Shown here: positions 35,741 through 42,903 of the stretch, piece by piece | Layout: each line of letters begins with the position of its first letter | Position numbering within the stretch: the stretch's first letter is position 1 | NCBI GenBank assembly: GCA_027486345.1 | Contig: JAIXPH010000057.1 | Location: 1-42,903 of the forward strand | DNA: 42,903 nt | Origin: Paracoccaceae bacterium | Lineage (GTDB): Bacteria; Pseudomonadota; Alphaproteobacteria; Rhodobacterales; Rhodobacteraceae | Reading direction: 5' to 3' | Position numbers and translations under genes: made by a program | Notes under the pieces: model-generated | Database searches by the model: none | Seen by the model: only the letters and a program-made list of their open reading frames with translations | What the model was told of the DNA's origin: nothing

Positions 35741-36301
35741 TCAGGACGTGAAGGGCATGTTGAAGTGCTTCAACAGCGCCTTGGCTTCGGCATCGGTCTT
35801 TGCGTTGGTGCAGATGATGATGTCCATCCCCAGCACTTCATCGACCTTGTCGAAGTTGATTTCCGGGAACACGATGTGTTCCTTCAGGCCCATTGCGTAG
35901 TTCCCACGGCCATCAAAGGACGTGCCCTTCACGCCGCGGAAGTCGCGGACGCGCGGCAGAGCCACGTTGATCAGGCGGTCGAGGAATTCGTACATCCGGT
36001 CGCCGCGCAGCGTGACCTTGCAGCCCAGCGGCATCAGTTCCCGCACGCGGAAGCCGGCGATCGACTTCTTGGCGTGGGTGATGACAGCCTTCTGACCGGC
36101 GATGGCCGACAGCTCTTCGGCGGCGTTCTTGACCTTTTTGGTGTCCTTGACCGCTTCGCCGACACCCATGTTCAGGACGATCTTGTCCAGCTTCGGGATC
36201 TGCATGTCGTTCTTGTACGCGAACTCTTCCTTCAGCGCAGCACGGATCGTGTTCGCGTAGACGGCTTTCAGACGCGGGGTGTAAGTGGCTTGGTCGAGCA
36301 T
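35741..36301 (-). CDS. rplE: 50S ribosomal protein L5
   Basis: A 186-residue 5S rRNA-binding protein that contacts P-site tRNA and S13. [16 protein letters not shown] and the C-terminal [16 protein letters not shown] are visible. The ATG overlaps the rplX stop by one base (TGATG). Confidence 0.97.
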   Translation of the reverse strand: MLDQATYTPRLKAVYANTIRAALKEEFAYKNDMQIPKLDKIVLNMGVGEAVKDTKKVKNAAEELSAIAGQKAVITHAKKSIAGFRVRELMPLGCKVTLRGDRMYEFLDRLINVALPRVRDFRGVKGTSFDGRGNYAMGLKEHIVFPEINFDKVDEVLGMDIIICTNAKTDAEAKALLKHFNMPFTS

Positions 36302-36606
36302 CAGATCGCCTCCCCGGTGGTCTTGGCGTAACGGACCTTGGCATCGCCTTCGATGCGGAAGCCGACGCGGGTCGCCTTGCCGTTCTTGTCCATCAGGGCA
36401 AGGTTCGACAGGTCGATCGGCAGCGCCTTGGCCAGACGGCCGCCCTGCGAGGTCTGCGACTGTTTGGTGTGACGGATGGCGAAGTTCACGCCTTCGACGA
36501 CGGCCTTGTTCTCCTTGGGGAGAACGGCAGAGATTTCGCCCTGCTTGCCCTTGTCCTTGCCGGTCAGAACGACGACCTTGTCACCTTTGCGGAGCTTGGC
36601 AGCCAT
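36301..36606 (-). CDS. rplX: 50S ribosomal protein L24
   Basis: A 101-residue assembly-initiating protein at the tunnel exit, with the KOW motif [20 protein letters not shown] near the start. I use the ATG at 36604-36606, which overlaps the rplN stop by one base and has GGAGG seven bases upstream. A GTG one codon earlier is less likely. Confidence 0.96.
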   Translation of the reverse strand: MAAKLRKGDKVVVLTGKDKGKQGEISAVLPKENKAVVEGVNFAIRHTKQSQTSQGGRLAKALPIDLSNLALMDKNGKATRVGFRIEGDAKVRYAKTTGEAI

Positions 36607-36974
36607 CACAGCACCTCCGGAGCGAGCGAGATGATCTTCATGAAGTTCTTGGCACGCAGCTCGCGCACGACCGGCCCGAAGATACGGGTGCCGACCGGTT
36701 CGCCCTGGTTGTTCAGGATGACGGCGGCGTTGCGGTCGAAACGGATGGAGGTGCCGTCTTCACGACGGACTTCCTTGGCGGTGCGAACGACGACGGCTTT
36801 ACGCACGTCCCCTTTTTTCACACGGCCTTTTGGAATCGCTTCCTTGACCGACACCACGATGATGTCGCCCACGGATGCGTAACGGCGGTGCGAACCGCCC
36901 AGAACCTTGATGCACTGAACCCGGCGAGCGCCGGAGTTGTCAGCAACATCCAGATTGGTCTGCATCTGGATCAT
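36606..36974 (-). CDS. rplN: 50S ribosomal protein L14
   Basis: A 122-residue protein of the subunit interface that contacts the 16S r[21 protein letters not shown] is close to E. coli L14. It follows rpsQ by 80 bp, in which I see no terminator. Confidence 0.97.
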   Translation of the reverse strand: MIQMQTNLDVADNSGARRVQCIKVLGGSHRRYASVGDIIVVSVKEAIPKGRVKKGDVRKAVVVRTAKEVRREDGTSIRFDRNAAVILNNQGEPVGTRIFGPVVRELRAKNFMKIISLAPEVL

Positions 36975-37054
36975 TGGGTTACTCCCGACCTTTGGGCACC
37001 GTCATGATCATAACGGTCCCAGGGTTTCGTTCGGGCCAAACGGAGGGCCGAGGC

Positions 37055-37288
37055 TTACGCCTCGACGACCACCGTCCAGCGTTTCGTTTTCGAGATCGGC
37101 GCACATTCCTCGATGCGGACGGTGTCACCAACCTTGAACTTGTTGTCGGCGTCGTGAGCCCGGTATTTCTTGGACTTGCGGACGGTCTTTTGCAGCAACG
37201 GGTGCTTGAAGCGACGCTCGACGAGGACGGTGATCGTCTGCTCGTTCTTGTCCGAGGTCACGACACCTTGCAGGATACGCTTGGGCAT
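37055..37288 (-). CDS. rpsQ: 30S ribosomal protein S17
   Basis: A 77-residue OB-fold primary rRNA-binding protein. [19 protein letters not shown] and [18 protein letters not shown] are diagnostic. It lies 12 bp after rpmC. Confidence 0.97.
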   Translation of the reverse strand: MPKRILQGVVTSDKNEQTITVLVERRFKHPLLQKTVRKSKKYRAHDADNKFKVGDTVRIEECAPISKTKRWTVVVEA

Positions 37289-37300
37289 TTCGTGGTCCTC

Positions 37301-37501
37301 TTACTTAGCGGCTTCAGCGGCTTTTTGGGTCAAAACCGTCTTGACGCGGGCAGCGTCACGACGGACGGCGCGCATGCGGGCGGTGTTCTCAAGCTGGCCG
37401 GTGGCCTGCTGGAAGCGCAGGTTGAACGCTTCCTTTTTCAGCGCGACAAGCTGCTCGCGCAGCTGTTCGGGCGTCTTCGCTTTCAGTTCTTGGGCCTTCA
37501 T
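37301..37501 (-). CDS. rpmC: 50S ribosomal protein L29
   Basis: A 66-residue two-helix protein at the tunnel exit next to L23. [18 protein letters not shown] and [18 protein letters not shown] are typical. The ATG is at 37499-37501. It is the first gene after a 320-bp gap that contains the rplP terminator, a repeat-like element and a promoter-like sequence, so it probably starts a new unit. Confidence 0.96.
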   Translation of the reverse strand: MKAQELKAKTPEQLREQLVALKKEAFNLRFQQATGQLENTARMRAVRRDAARVKTVLTQKAAEAAK

Positions 37502-37616
37502 GGCGCCTCTTCCTTTTCTCAATCACCAGAGGGCCCCTTGTGACGGGTAACCCTTGATCCGGTGGATCAATGAATAGCCAACGATTCCGAGTCGCCCCGG
37601 AACCTCAGGATGCGTC

Positions 37617-37645
37617 CCTATAGGGGCAGTGGGCTTTGGGCGCAA
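37617..37645 (-). promoter_or_regulatory. Predicted promoter of the rpmC unit
   Basis: On the minus strand TTGCGC (37640-37645) is followed after 17 bp by TATAGG (37617-37622). It lies downstream of the rplP terminator and upstream of rpmC, and resembles the promoter-like pair before rplO. Confidence 0.55.
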
Positions 37646-37691
37646 GCGGTGATTTGGGCGACGGGCGGTGCGCTTGTCCCTGCTCTTGCCA

Positions 37692-37734
37692 GCGGGGGTT
37701 TCACACCCCCGCACCCCCGTGGGGTATTTGAGCA
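37692..37734 (+). repeat. GC-hairpin plus TATTTGAGCA intergenic element
   Basis: An 8-bp stem (37692-37699 with 37705-37712) and a second 5-bp stem (37713-37717 with 37721-37725) lead straight into TATTTGAGCA (37725-37734). The same ten bases occur at 17432-17441 on the other strand beside another inverted repeat. I recall similar elements in Rhodobacteraceae intergenic regions, but this was not checked. Confidence 0.5.
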
Positions 37735-37752
37735 ACGGGGAAGCCGCGTAGG

Positions 37753-37785
37753 AAAAAGCAAAACCCCCGCCGTTTCCGGCGGGGG
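37753..37785 (-). terminator. Rho-independent terminator after rplP
   Basis: A perfect 9-bp GC stem (37764-37772 with 37777-37785) with a 4-nt loop is followed on the minus strand by TTTTGCTTTTTCC. This is one of the strongest terminators in the window, 36 bp past rplP. Confidence 0.88.
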
Positions 37786-37821
37786 CCTTTTGAAGACGGT
37801 GCGCTTTGCAGCGCGGCCGAC

Positions 37822-38235
37822 TTACCAGTCTTCTTTGGCGACGATGCGGGTCGTGACCGGCAGTTTCATCGCGCCCAGACGCAGAGCTTCACGCGCGATG
37901 ATCTCGGACACGCCGTCGATCTCGAACATGATGCGGCCGGGTTTGACCTTGGCCGCCCAGTAATCGGTCGAGCCTTTGCCTTTACCCATACGCACTTCGG
38001 TCGGCTTGGACGAGACCGGGACATCCGGGAAAATCCGGATCCATACGCGGCCTTGACGCTTCATGTGGCGGGTGATCGCGCGGCGGGCCGCTTCGATCTG
38101 GCGCGCGGTCACACGCTCGGGTTCCGTGGCCTTCAGGGCAAAGGAGCCGAAGTTCAGCAGGAAGCCGCCCTTCGCCTCGCCGTGGATACGGCCCTTGTGC
38201 TGTTTGCGGAACTTGGTCCGTTTCGGTTGCAGCAT
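37822..38235 (-). CDS. rplP: 50S ribosomal protein L16
   Basis: A 137-residue protein at the A-site, near the peptidyl-transferase centre. [19 protein letters not shown] and [14 protein letters not shown] are diagnostic. It lies 14 bp after rpsC and is followed by a strong terminator instead of rpmC. Confidence 0.97.
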   Translation of the reverse strand: MLQPKRTKFRKQHKGRIHGEAKGGFLLNFGSFALKATEPERVTARQIEAARRAITRHMKRQGRVWIRIFPDVPVSSKPTEVRMGKGKGSTDYWAAKVKPGRIMFEIDGVSEIIAREALRLGAMKLPVTTRIVAKEDW

Positions 38236-38249
38236 TCTTCCCTACTCCC

Positions 38250-38966
38250 TTACGCGCGTTCGCGGTCGCGACGCGGCGCACGCGGCGCAGCGCCGTCTTG
38301 CGCTTCGGCGGCACGACGGTCACGGGCCTGCGGATCATGCTCAAGGATCTCGCCCTTGAAGATCCAGACCTTCACACCGATGATCCCGTACGGGGTCTCG
38401 GCTTCCGACAAGGCATAGTCGATGTCGGCGCGCAGCGTGTGCAGCGGCACGCGGCCTTCACGGTACCATTCGGTGCGGGCGATTTCCGCGCCACCCAGAC
38501 GGCCCGAGACGTTCACGCGGATGCCGAGGGCACCGATGCGCATCGCGTTCTGCACGCCACGCTTCATGGCGCGACGGAAGGACACGCGGCGTTCCATCTG
38601 CTGGGCGATCGACTCGGCCACCAGCTGGGCATCGAGTTCCGGCTTGCGCACTTCGACGATGTTCAGGTGCAGTTCGGACTTCGTGAACACCGACAGCTTC
38701 TTGCGAAGACCTTCGATGTCGGCGCCCTTCTTGCCGATGATCACGCCCGGACGTGCGGTGTGGATGGTCACACGGCACTTCTTGTGGGGGCGTTCGATGA
38801 TCACGCGGCTGATGCCGGCCTGCTTGCATTCCTCGTGGATGAATTCACGCATCTTGAGGTCTTCAAGCAGCAGGTTGCCGTAGTCTTTCGACTCAGCGAA
38901 CCAGCGGCTGTCCCAGGTCCGGTTGACCTGAAGACGCATCCCGATCGGGTTGACCTTCTGTCCCAT
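38250..38966 (-). CDS. rpsC: 30S ribosomal protein S3
   Basis: A 238-residue head protein lining the mRNA entry pore. [20 protein letters not shown] opens the protein; the KH domain has the GxxG loop in [13 protein letters not shown] basic Arg/Ala-rich tail of about 25 residues ends it. The ATG overlaps the rplV stop by one base (TAATG). Confidence 0.97.
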   Translation of the reverse strand: MGQKVNPIGMRLQVNRTWDSRWFAESKDYGNLLLEDLKMREFIHEECKQAGISRVIIERPHKKCRVTIHTARPGVIIGKKGADIEGLRKKLSVFTKSELHLNIVEVRKPELDAQLVAESIAQQMERRVSFRRAMKRGVQNAMRIGALGIRVNVSGRLGGAEIARTEWYREGRVPLHTLRADIDYALSEAETPYGIIGVKVWIFKGEILEHDPQARDRRAAEAQDGAAPRAPRRDRERA

Positions 38967-39346
38967 TATGCAGACTCCCCGACCTGACGCACCTTGATGG
39001 TGATCTCGCTGAACGGTTTCATGATCTTGCCGAAGCGGCCACGGGCGCGCGGGCGACCGCGCTTCATCACAAGGTTCTTGCCAACCCAAGCTTCCGCAAC
39101 CACGAGGCTGTCAACGTCCAGACCATGGTTGTTTTCGGCATTGGCGATCGCCGACTGCAGGCACTTCTTCACGTCGCCCGCGATGCGGCGCTTCGAGAAG
39201 GTCAGGTCCGCGAGGGCCTTGTCCACCTTCTTGCCACGGATCAGCGCGGCAACGAGGTTCAGTTTCTGCGGCGAGGTGCGAAGCATCCGGGCAATTGCCA
39301 TCGCTTCATTGTCCGCCACGCGACGGGGGTTCTTTTCCGTGCCCAT
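38966..39346 (-). CDS. rplV: 50S ribosomal protein L22
   Basis: A 126-residue protein whose beta-hairpin lines the exit tunnel. [20 protein letters not shown] and the C-terminal [13 protein letters not shown] are typical. It lies 3 bp after rpsS. Confidence 0.97.
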   Translation of the reverse strand: MGTEKNPRRVADNEAMAIARMLRTSPQKLNLVAALIRGKKVDKALADLTFSKRRIAGDVKKCLQSAIANAENNHGLDVDSLVVAEAWVGKNLVMKRGRPRARGRFGKIMKPFSEITIKVRQVGESA

Positions 39347-39349
39347 GGC

Positions 39350-39628
39350 TTACTTCCTCTTGGCTTTTTTGTCGGCGGCGTGACCGTAGTAGGTCCGGGT
39401 CGGCGAGTATTCACCGAACTTCTGGCCGATCATCTCTTCGCTGATCGCAACCGGGATGTGCTTGTGGCCGTTGTACACGCCAAAAGTCAGACCGACGAAT
39501 TGCGGCAGGATCGTCGAACGGCGCGACCAGATCTTGATCACTTCGTTCTTGCCCGACTCGCGCGCTTTCTCGGCTTTCTTCAGCACGTAAGCGTCAACGA
39601 ACGGGCCCTTCCAAATAGAACGTGCCAT
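39350..39628 (-). CDS. rpsS: 30S ribosomal protein S19
   Basis: A 92-residue head protein contacting S13 and t[23 protein letters not shown] and [13 protein letters not shown] are diagnostic. It follows rplB by 3 bp. Confidence 0.97.
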   Translation of the reverse strand: MARSIWKGPFVDAYVLKKAEKARESGKNEVIKIWSRRSTILPQFVGLTFGVYNGHKHIPVAISEEMIGQKFGEYSPTRTYYGHAADKKAKRK

Positions 39629-39631
39629 GGA

Positions 39632-40471
39632 TTAGCGGCCCTTTTTCTTGGCGTGACGCGAGCGGACAATGTACTTGTCCGTCTGCTTGTTCGACCGGGT
39701 CTTGTTCCCCTTGGTGCCTTTGCCCCACGGAGTAACCGGGTGACGACCACCCGAAGTCCGGCCTTCACCACCGCCATGCGGGTGATCGATCGGGTTCATT
39801 GCAACGCCGCGCACCGTCGGACGCACGCCCATGTGGCGCTTGCGACCGGCCTTGCCGAGGTTCTGGTTCGAGTTGTCCGGGTTCGACACGGCACCGATGG
39901 TGGCCATGCATTCCTGACGCACCATGCGCAGTTCGCCCGAGGACAGGCGGATCTGGGCATAGCCACCGTCACGGCCGACGAACTGGGCATAGGTGCCCGC
40001 CGCACGGGCCAACTGGCCGCCCTTGCCGGGCTTCAGTTCGACGTTGTGGACGATCGTCCCGATCGGCATGCCCGAGAACGGCATGGCGTTGCCCGGCTTC
40101 ACGTCGGTCTTTGCGCCAGCGATCACCTGATCGCCAACCGCCAGACGCTGCGGCGCCAGGATATAGTTCAGTTCGCCATCGGCGTATTTGACCAGCGCGA
40201 TGAACGCGGTGCGGTTCGGGTCATATTCGATCCGTTCCACAGTCGCCGCGATGTCGAACTTGCGGCGTTTGAAGTCCACGATGCGGTAGAGACGCTTCGC
40301 GCCGCCACCCTTATGGAACATCGTGATACGTCCGGTGTTGTTCCGGCCACCCGTCTTGGTCAAACCCTCAGTAAGGGATTTGACCGGACGGCCTTTCCAC
40401 AGCTCCGAACGGTCGATCAGAACCAGCCCACGCTGGCCAGGCGTCGTCGGTTTATACGACTTGAGTGCCAT
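39632..40471 (-). CDS. rplB: 50S ribosomal protein L2
   Basis: A 279-residue core protein needed for subunit joining and peptidyl transfer. Its conserved C-terminal [13 protein letters not shown] (about 226-238, with His230 matching E. coli His229) is intact. It lies 159 bp after rplW, with a strong terminator between. A TATAAA at 40518-40523 upstream could be a -10 box, but no matching -35 is obvious. Confidence 0.97.
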   Translation of the reverse strand: MALKSYKPTTPGQRGLVLIDRSELWKGRPVKSLTEGLTKTGGRNNTGRITMFHKGGGAKRLYRIVDFKRRKFDIAATVERIEYDPNRTAFIALVKYADGELNYILAPQRLAVGDQVIAGAKTDVKPGNAMPFSGMPIGTIVHNVELKPGKGGQLARAAGTYAQFVGRDGGYAQIRLSSGELRMVRQECMATIGAVSNPDNSNQNLGKAGRKRHMGVRPTVRGVAMNPIDHPHGGGEGRTSGGRHPVTPWGKGTKGNKTRSNKQTDKYIVRSRHAKKKGR

Positions 40472-40578
40472 GCTCTCTGTCTTCCGTCAGCTAAAGGATC
40501 GCCATGTGGCGACCCGGTTTATAGGGCTCCGAAGATCCCCGGGAGTACGGAAATCAGGCAGGTAGACCCGATTCCCAC

Positions 40579-40611
40579 AAAAAATCCACGGCCCCGGAAA
40601 TCCCGGGGCCG
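40579..40611 (-). terminator. Rho-independent terminator after rplW
   Basis: A perfect 9-bp GC stem (40589-40597 with 40603-40611) with a 5-nt loop is followed on the minus strand by TGGA and six T residues. It lies 19 bp after rplW, inside the S10 operon. Confidence 0.85.
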
Positions 40612-40630
40612 CAAGATTCGCGCGCTTCTA

Positions 40631-40927
40631 TCAGAGGCCGGTGGCCACGTCGATAGAGTTACCCTCTTCGAGGGTGACATAGGCTTTCTTCTTGTCCGAA
40701 CGCTCGCCGGGGCGACCGCGGAACTTCTTGACCTTGCCTTTGGAGACGACGGTGTTGACCGCCTTCACCTTGACGCCAAACACCGCCTCGACCGCTTCCT
40801 TGATCGCGGGTTTGGTGGCATCCATGGCAACCTGGAACACGACAGCACCGTTTTCGGACACCATGGTGGCCTTTTCGGTGATGATCGGCTTTTTGATCAG
40901 GTCGTAATGTTCGGGTTTCGCGCTCAT
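40631..40927 (-). CDS. rplW: 50S ribosomal protein L23
   Basis: A 98-residue tunnel-exit protein that docks trigger factor and the signal recognition particle. [13 protein letters not shown] and the [20 protein letters not shown] region are typical. The ATG overlaps the rplD stop by 4 bases (ATGA). Confidence 0.97.
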   Translation of the reverse strand: MSAKPEHYDLIKKPIITEKATMVSENGAVVFQVAMDATKPAIKEAVEAVFGVKVKAVNTVVSKGKVKKFRGRPGERSDKKKAYVTLEEGNSIDVATGL

Positions 40928-41544
40928 TTCAGACGAGCCTCCAGAGCTTCGACACCTGCCTTGGTGATCACGAGGGTGTCACGCTTCAGGATGTCATAGA
41001 CGTTTGCGCCGATGGTCGGCAGCACGTCCACGCCTTCGATGTTGCGGGCAGCCAGCGCGAAATTCGCGTCAACCGCTGCGCCGTCGATGACGAGCACGCG
41101 CTTCCAGCCACGTTCCTGAACCGCCTTGGCCAGCAGCGCGGTCTTGGCTTCCGCCATCGCGAGGCTGTCGACGATCACCAGTTCACCCGCCTTGGCCTTG
41201 GCCGAGAGCGCGTGACGCAGCCCGAGGGCGCGGAACTTCTTCGGCAGGTCATGGGCGTGGCTGCGGGGCTGCGGGCCCTTGTACACACCACCGTGACGGA
41301 AGATCGGGGCCTTCTTGGAACCGTGGCGTGCGCCGCCGGTGCCTTTCTGGCGATAGATCTTCTTGGTCGAGTAGGACACATCCGACTTGCCCAGCGTCGA
41401 GTGGGTGCCGGCTTGCGACTTGGCGCGCTGCCAACGGACCACGCGATGCAGGATGTCGGCGCGCGGCTCAAGGCCGAACAGCGCTTCGTCCAGATCGATC
41501 GAACCGGCGTTTCCGCCGTCCAGGTTGATCACATCGAGTTTCAT
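40924..41544 (-). CDS. rplD: 50S ribosomal protein L4
   Basis: A 206-residue protein whose long loop lines the exit tunnel ([19 protein letters not shown]). In E. coli free L4 represses the S10 operon by attenuation in its leader. Whether the hairpins in this S10 leader serve that role is unknown. The ATG overlaps the rplC stop by 4 bases. Confidence 0.97.
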   Translation of the reverse strand: MKLDVINLDGGNAGSIDLDEALFGLEPRADILHRVVRWQRAKSQAGTHSTLGKSDVSYSTKKIYRQKGTGGARHGSKKAPIFRHGGVYKGPQPRSHAHDLPKKFRALGLRHALSAKAKAGELVIVDSLAMAEAKTALLAKAVQERGWKRVLVIDGAAVDANFALAARNIEGVDVLPTIGANVYDILKRDTLVITKAGVEALEARLK

Positions 41545-42257
41545 GCTTCACCCCCTTCGGCGGCGACTTCAGCAGCCGGAGCAGCGGCGCGGATCGCAGC
41601 CGGGCGCGGCGCGTCAGCGAAAGCCGCTTTCTTGACCGCATCCTTGATGGTGACCCAACCGCCCTTGGAACCGGGAACGGCGCCCTTGACCATGATCAGG
41701 CCACGGTCGGCGTCGGTGCGGACGACTTGCAGGTTCTGCGTGGTGACACGCACGGCACCCAGATGGCCAGCCATCTTCTTGCCCTTGAACACCTTGCCGG
41801 GGTCCTGGCACTGGCCGGTCGAACCGTGCGAACGGTGCGACACGGACACACCGTGCGAGGCACGCAGACCGCCGAAGTTGTGACGCTTCATGGCACCGGC
41901 AAAGCCTTTACCGATCGAGACGCCCGCGATGTCCACGAACTGGCCCGACAGATAGTGCTCGGCGGTGATTTCCGCGCCCACTTCGATCAGGTTTTCCGGC
42001 GAGACGCGGAATTCCGCGATCTTGCGCTTGGGGGCCACATTCGCCTTGGCGAAGTGACCGCGCTGCGCGGCCGTGGTCCGCTTGGCCTTGGCATTGCCCG
42101 CGCCCAGCTGGACGGCGGTATAGCCGTCACGCTCGGCCGTGCGCTGTGCCACGACTTGCAGATTGTCGAGTTGGAGAACGGTCACAGGAACCTGCACGCC
42201 GCTTTCCAGAAACAGCCGGGTCATGCCCAGCTTCTTGGCGATAACACCAGAACGCAT
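41541..42257 (-). CDS. rplC: 50S ribosomal protein L3
   Basis: A 238-residue early-assembly protein close to the peptidyl-transferase centre. [16 protein letters not shown] opens it and [18 protein letters not shown] is the signature. I choose the ATG at 42255-42257 because AAGGGG is eight bases upstream. The ATG two codons earlier is only two bases from it. An Ala-rich acidic tail ends the protein. Confidence 0.96.
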   Translation of the reverse strand: MRSGVIAKKLGMTRLFLESGVQVPVTVLQLDNLQVVAQRTAERDGYTAVQLGAGNAKAKRTTAAQRGHFAKANVAPKRKIAEFRVSPENLIEVGAEITAEHYLSGQFVDIAGVSIGKGFAGAMKRHNFGGLRASHGVSVSHRSHGSTGQCQDPGKVFKGKKMAGHLGAVRVTTQNLQVVRTDADRGLIMVKGAVPGSKGGWVTIKDAVKKAAFADAPRPAAIRAAAPAAEVAAEGGEA

Positions 42258-42269
42258 GGTCATGTCCCC

Positions 42270-42578
42270 TTAGACTTTGATCTCGACGTCCACACCGGCA
42301 GCCAGGTCGAGCTTCATCAGCGCGTCCACGGTCTGCGGGGTCGGATCGACGATGTCGAGAAGACGCTTGTGCGTACGGATTTCCCACTGGTCACGCGACT
42401 TCTTGTCGATGTGCGGACCACGGAGAACCGTGAATTTCTCGATCTTGTTGGGCAGCGGGATCGGCCCGCGCACTTGTGCGCCGGTCCGTTTGGCCGTGTT
42501 GACGATTTCCTGGGTGCTGGCGTCCAGCACGCGGTAATCGAAGGCCTTCAGCCGGATGCGGATGGTCTGACCTTGCAT
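42270..42578 (-). CDS. rpsJ: 30S ribosomal protein S10 (NusE)
   Basis: A 102-residue protein of the 30S head, which also acts as NusE with NusB in antitermination. [19 protein letters not shown] is typical. AAGGAA precedes the ATG. It is the first gene of the S10 group, 184 bp after tuf. That leader carries two strong hairpins and a TATAAG box (42678-42683) without a clear -35. Confidence 0.97.
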   Translation of the reverse strand: MQGQTIRIRLKAFDYRVLDASTQEIVNTAKRTGAQVRGPIPLPNKIEKFTVLRGPHIDKKSRDQWEIRTHKRLLDIVDPTPQTVDALMKLDLAAGVDVEIKV

Positions 42579-42644
42579 TTTGGTTCCTTCGGAACGTAGC
42601 CCTTGCTGTATGCAGGGGCCATAGGTTCACAATGTTGATGGTCT

Positions 42645-42672
42645 GCGGCGCACCCCCGGAAGGGTGCGCCGC
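42645..42672 (-). promoter_or_regulatory. Strong hairpin in the tuf-rpsJ leader
   Basis: A perfect 11-bp stem (42645-42655 with 42662-42672) with a 6-nt loop lies 66 bp before rpsJ. It is not followed by a T-tract on the minus strand. It may be an S10-leader regulatory stem or a processing site. Confidence 0.5.
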
Positions 42673-42730
42673 GCTGCCTTATAGACTGCGCTCCGCTTTG
42701 GAAAGGGGATTCGCAGGATTTCTTGTCATG

Positions 42731-42753
42731 CAGGCCGGATCAGATCCGACCTG
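42731..42753 (-). terminator. Hairpin just after tuf
   Basis: An 11-base inverted repeat with one G-U pair (42731-42741 with 42743-42753) lies 9 bp after the tuf stop. The following minus-strand bases are not T-rich, so it is a weak or partial terminator at best. Confidence 0.4.
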
Positions 42754-42762
42754 CGTGCCAGA

Positions 42763-42903
42763 TCACTTGAGGATCTTGGAGACGACGCCGGCGCCGACGG
42801 TGCGGCCGCCTTCGCGGATGGCGAAGCGCAGTTTTTCTTCCATGGCGATCGGGGCGATCAGTTCGACGTTGAACTTCAGGTTGTCGCCCGGCATCACCAT
42901 CTC
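42763..42903 (-). CDS. tuf: Elongation factor Tu, C-terminal 46 residues (cut by window)
   Basis: The last 46 codons of EF-Tu are present: [20 protein letters not shown], then [20 protein letters not shown] and SKILK before TGA. This is the end of domain 3. The GTPase domain lies outside the window. Its position before rpsJ is the normal str-S10 arrangement. Confidence 0.97.
   Translation of the reverse strand, partial: EMVMPGDNLKFNVELIAPIAMEEKLRFAIREGGRTVGAGVVSKILK

Larger units (their letters stand above)
37502..37821 (-). other. Intergenic region rplP-rpmC: terminator, repeat, promoter and leader
   Basis: This 320-bp break inside the usually continuous S10 operon holds, in the direction of transcription: the rplP terminator (37753-37785), the TATTTGAGCA element with two hairpins (37692-37734), a promoter-like pair (37617-37645), and an rpmC leader of about 110 nt. 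The leader has a perfect 7-bp stem (37554-37560 with 37564-37570). I see no gene here. Confidence 0.6.

Noticed and set aside
39125-40999. A 624-codon plus-strand open frame opposite rplV, rpsS, rplB and rplW
   Set aside because: It is antisense to ribosomal genes; apparent length comes from high GC at third positions.

Overview
The window is a GC-rich chromosomal segment of an alphaproteobacterium, most likely of the Rhodobacterales/Rhodobacteraceae. The evidence is the S10-spc-alpha ribosomal cluster arranged as tuf, rpsJ ... secY, adk, rpsM, rpsK, rpoA, rplQ (adk inserted, rpsD and rpmJ absent), a short roseobacter-type LuxR/LuxI pair, and overall codon use. Almost every gene lies on the minus strand; only the GH16 hydrolase, the DmpA-type peptidase and purU are on plus. 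No rRNA, tRNA or CRISPR array was recognised.

Layout, left to right. 1-116: the end of an IS5-family insertion sequence, with the first 18 codons of its transposase. 259-2893: a two-gene molybdenum hydroxylase operon (iorA-like [2Fe-2S] subunit, iorB-like Tat-exported molybdopterin subunit). 3061-12781: a complete, tightly overlapping type II secretion operon, gspD-E-F-G-H-I-J-K-L-M-N(C-like)-O. 13047-16109: a membrane-anchored LuxR-type regulator, a divergent exported GH16 glucanase-like enzyme and a DmpA/P1-family aminopeptidase. 16106-20064 and 20068-22229: peptidase T, a TonB and ExbB pair without ExbD, then a sulfotransferase, an unrecognised protein and a second sulfotransferase. 22374-26236: purU, rarA and a DegP/HtrA-type protease. 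26276-27531: a luxR-luxI quorum-sensing pair. 27717-42903: the ribosomal protein/RNA polymerase alpha cluster, ending inside tuf.

How the parts may work together. The T2SS operon supplies secretin, ATPase, platform, pseudopilins and a minimal prepilin peptidase; the adjacent signal-peptide-bearing GH16 enzyme and the membrane-bound HTH regulator are candidates for cargo and control (inference). The sulfotransferase trio looks like a surface-glycan or small-molecule sulfation module. The ribosomal cluster appears cut into several transcription units: rho-independent terminators follow rplW, rplP, rpmD, rpsK and rplQ, and two similar promoter-like sequences (TTGCSC-17 bp-TATASG) sit just downstream of the rplP and rpmD terminators.

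Limits: functions come from recognised motifs and family resemblance by eye; no database search was run. Start codons were chosen by Shine-Dalgarno position, gene overlap and expected N-termini.
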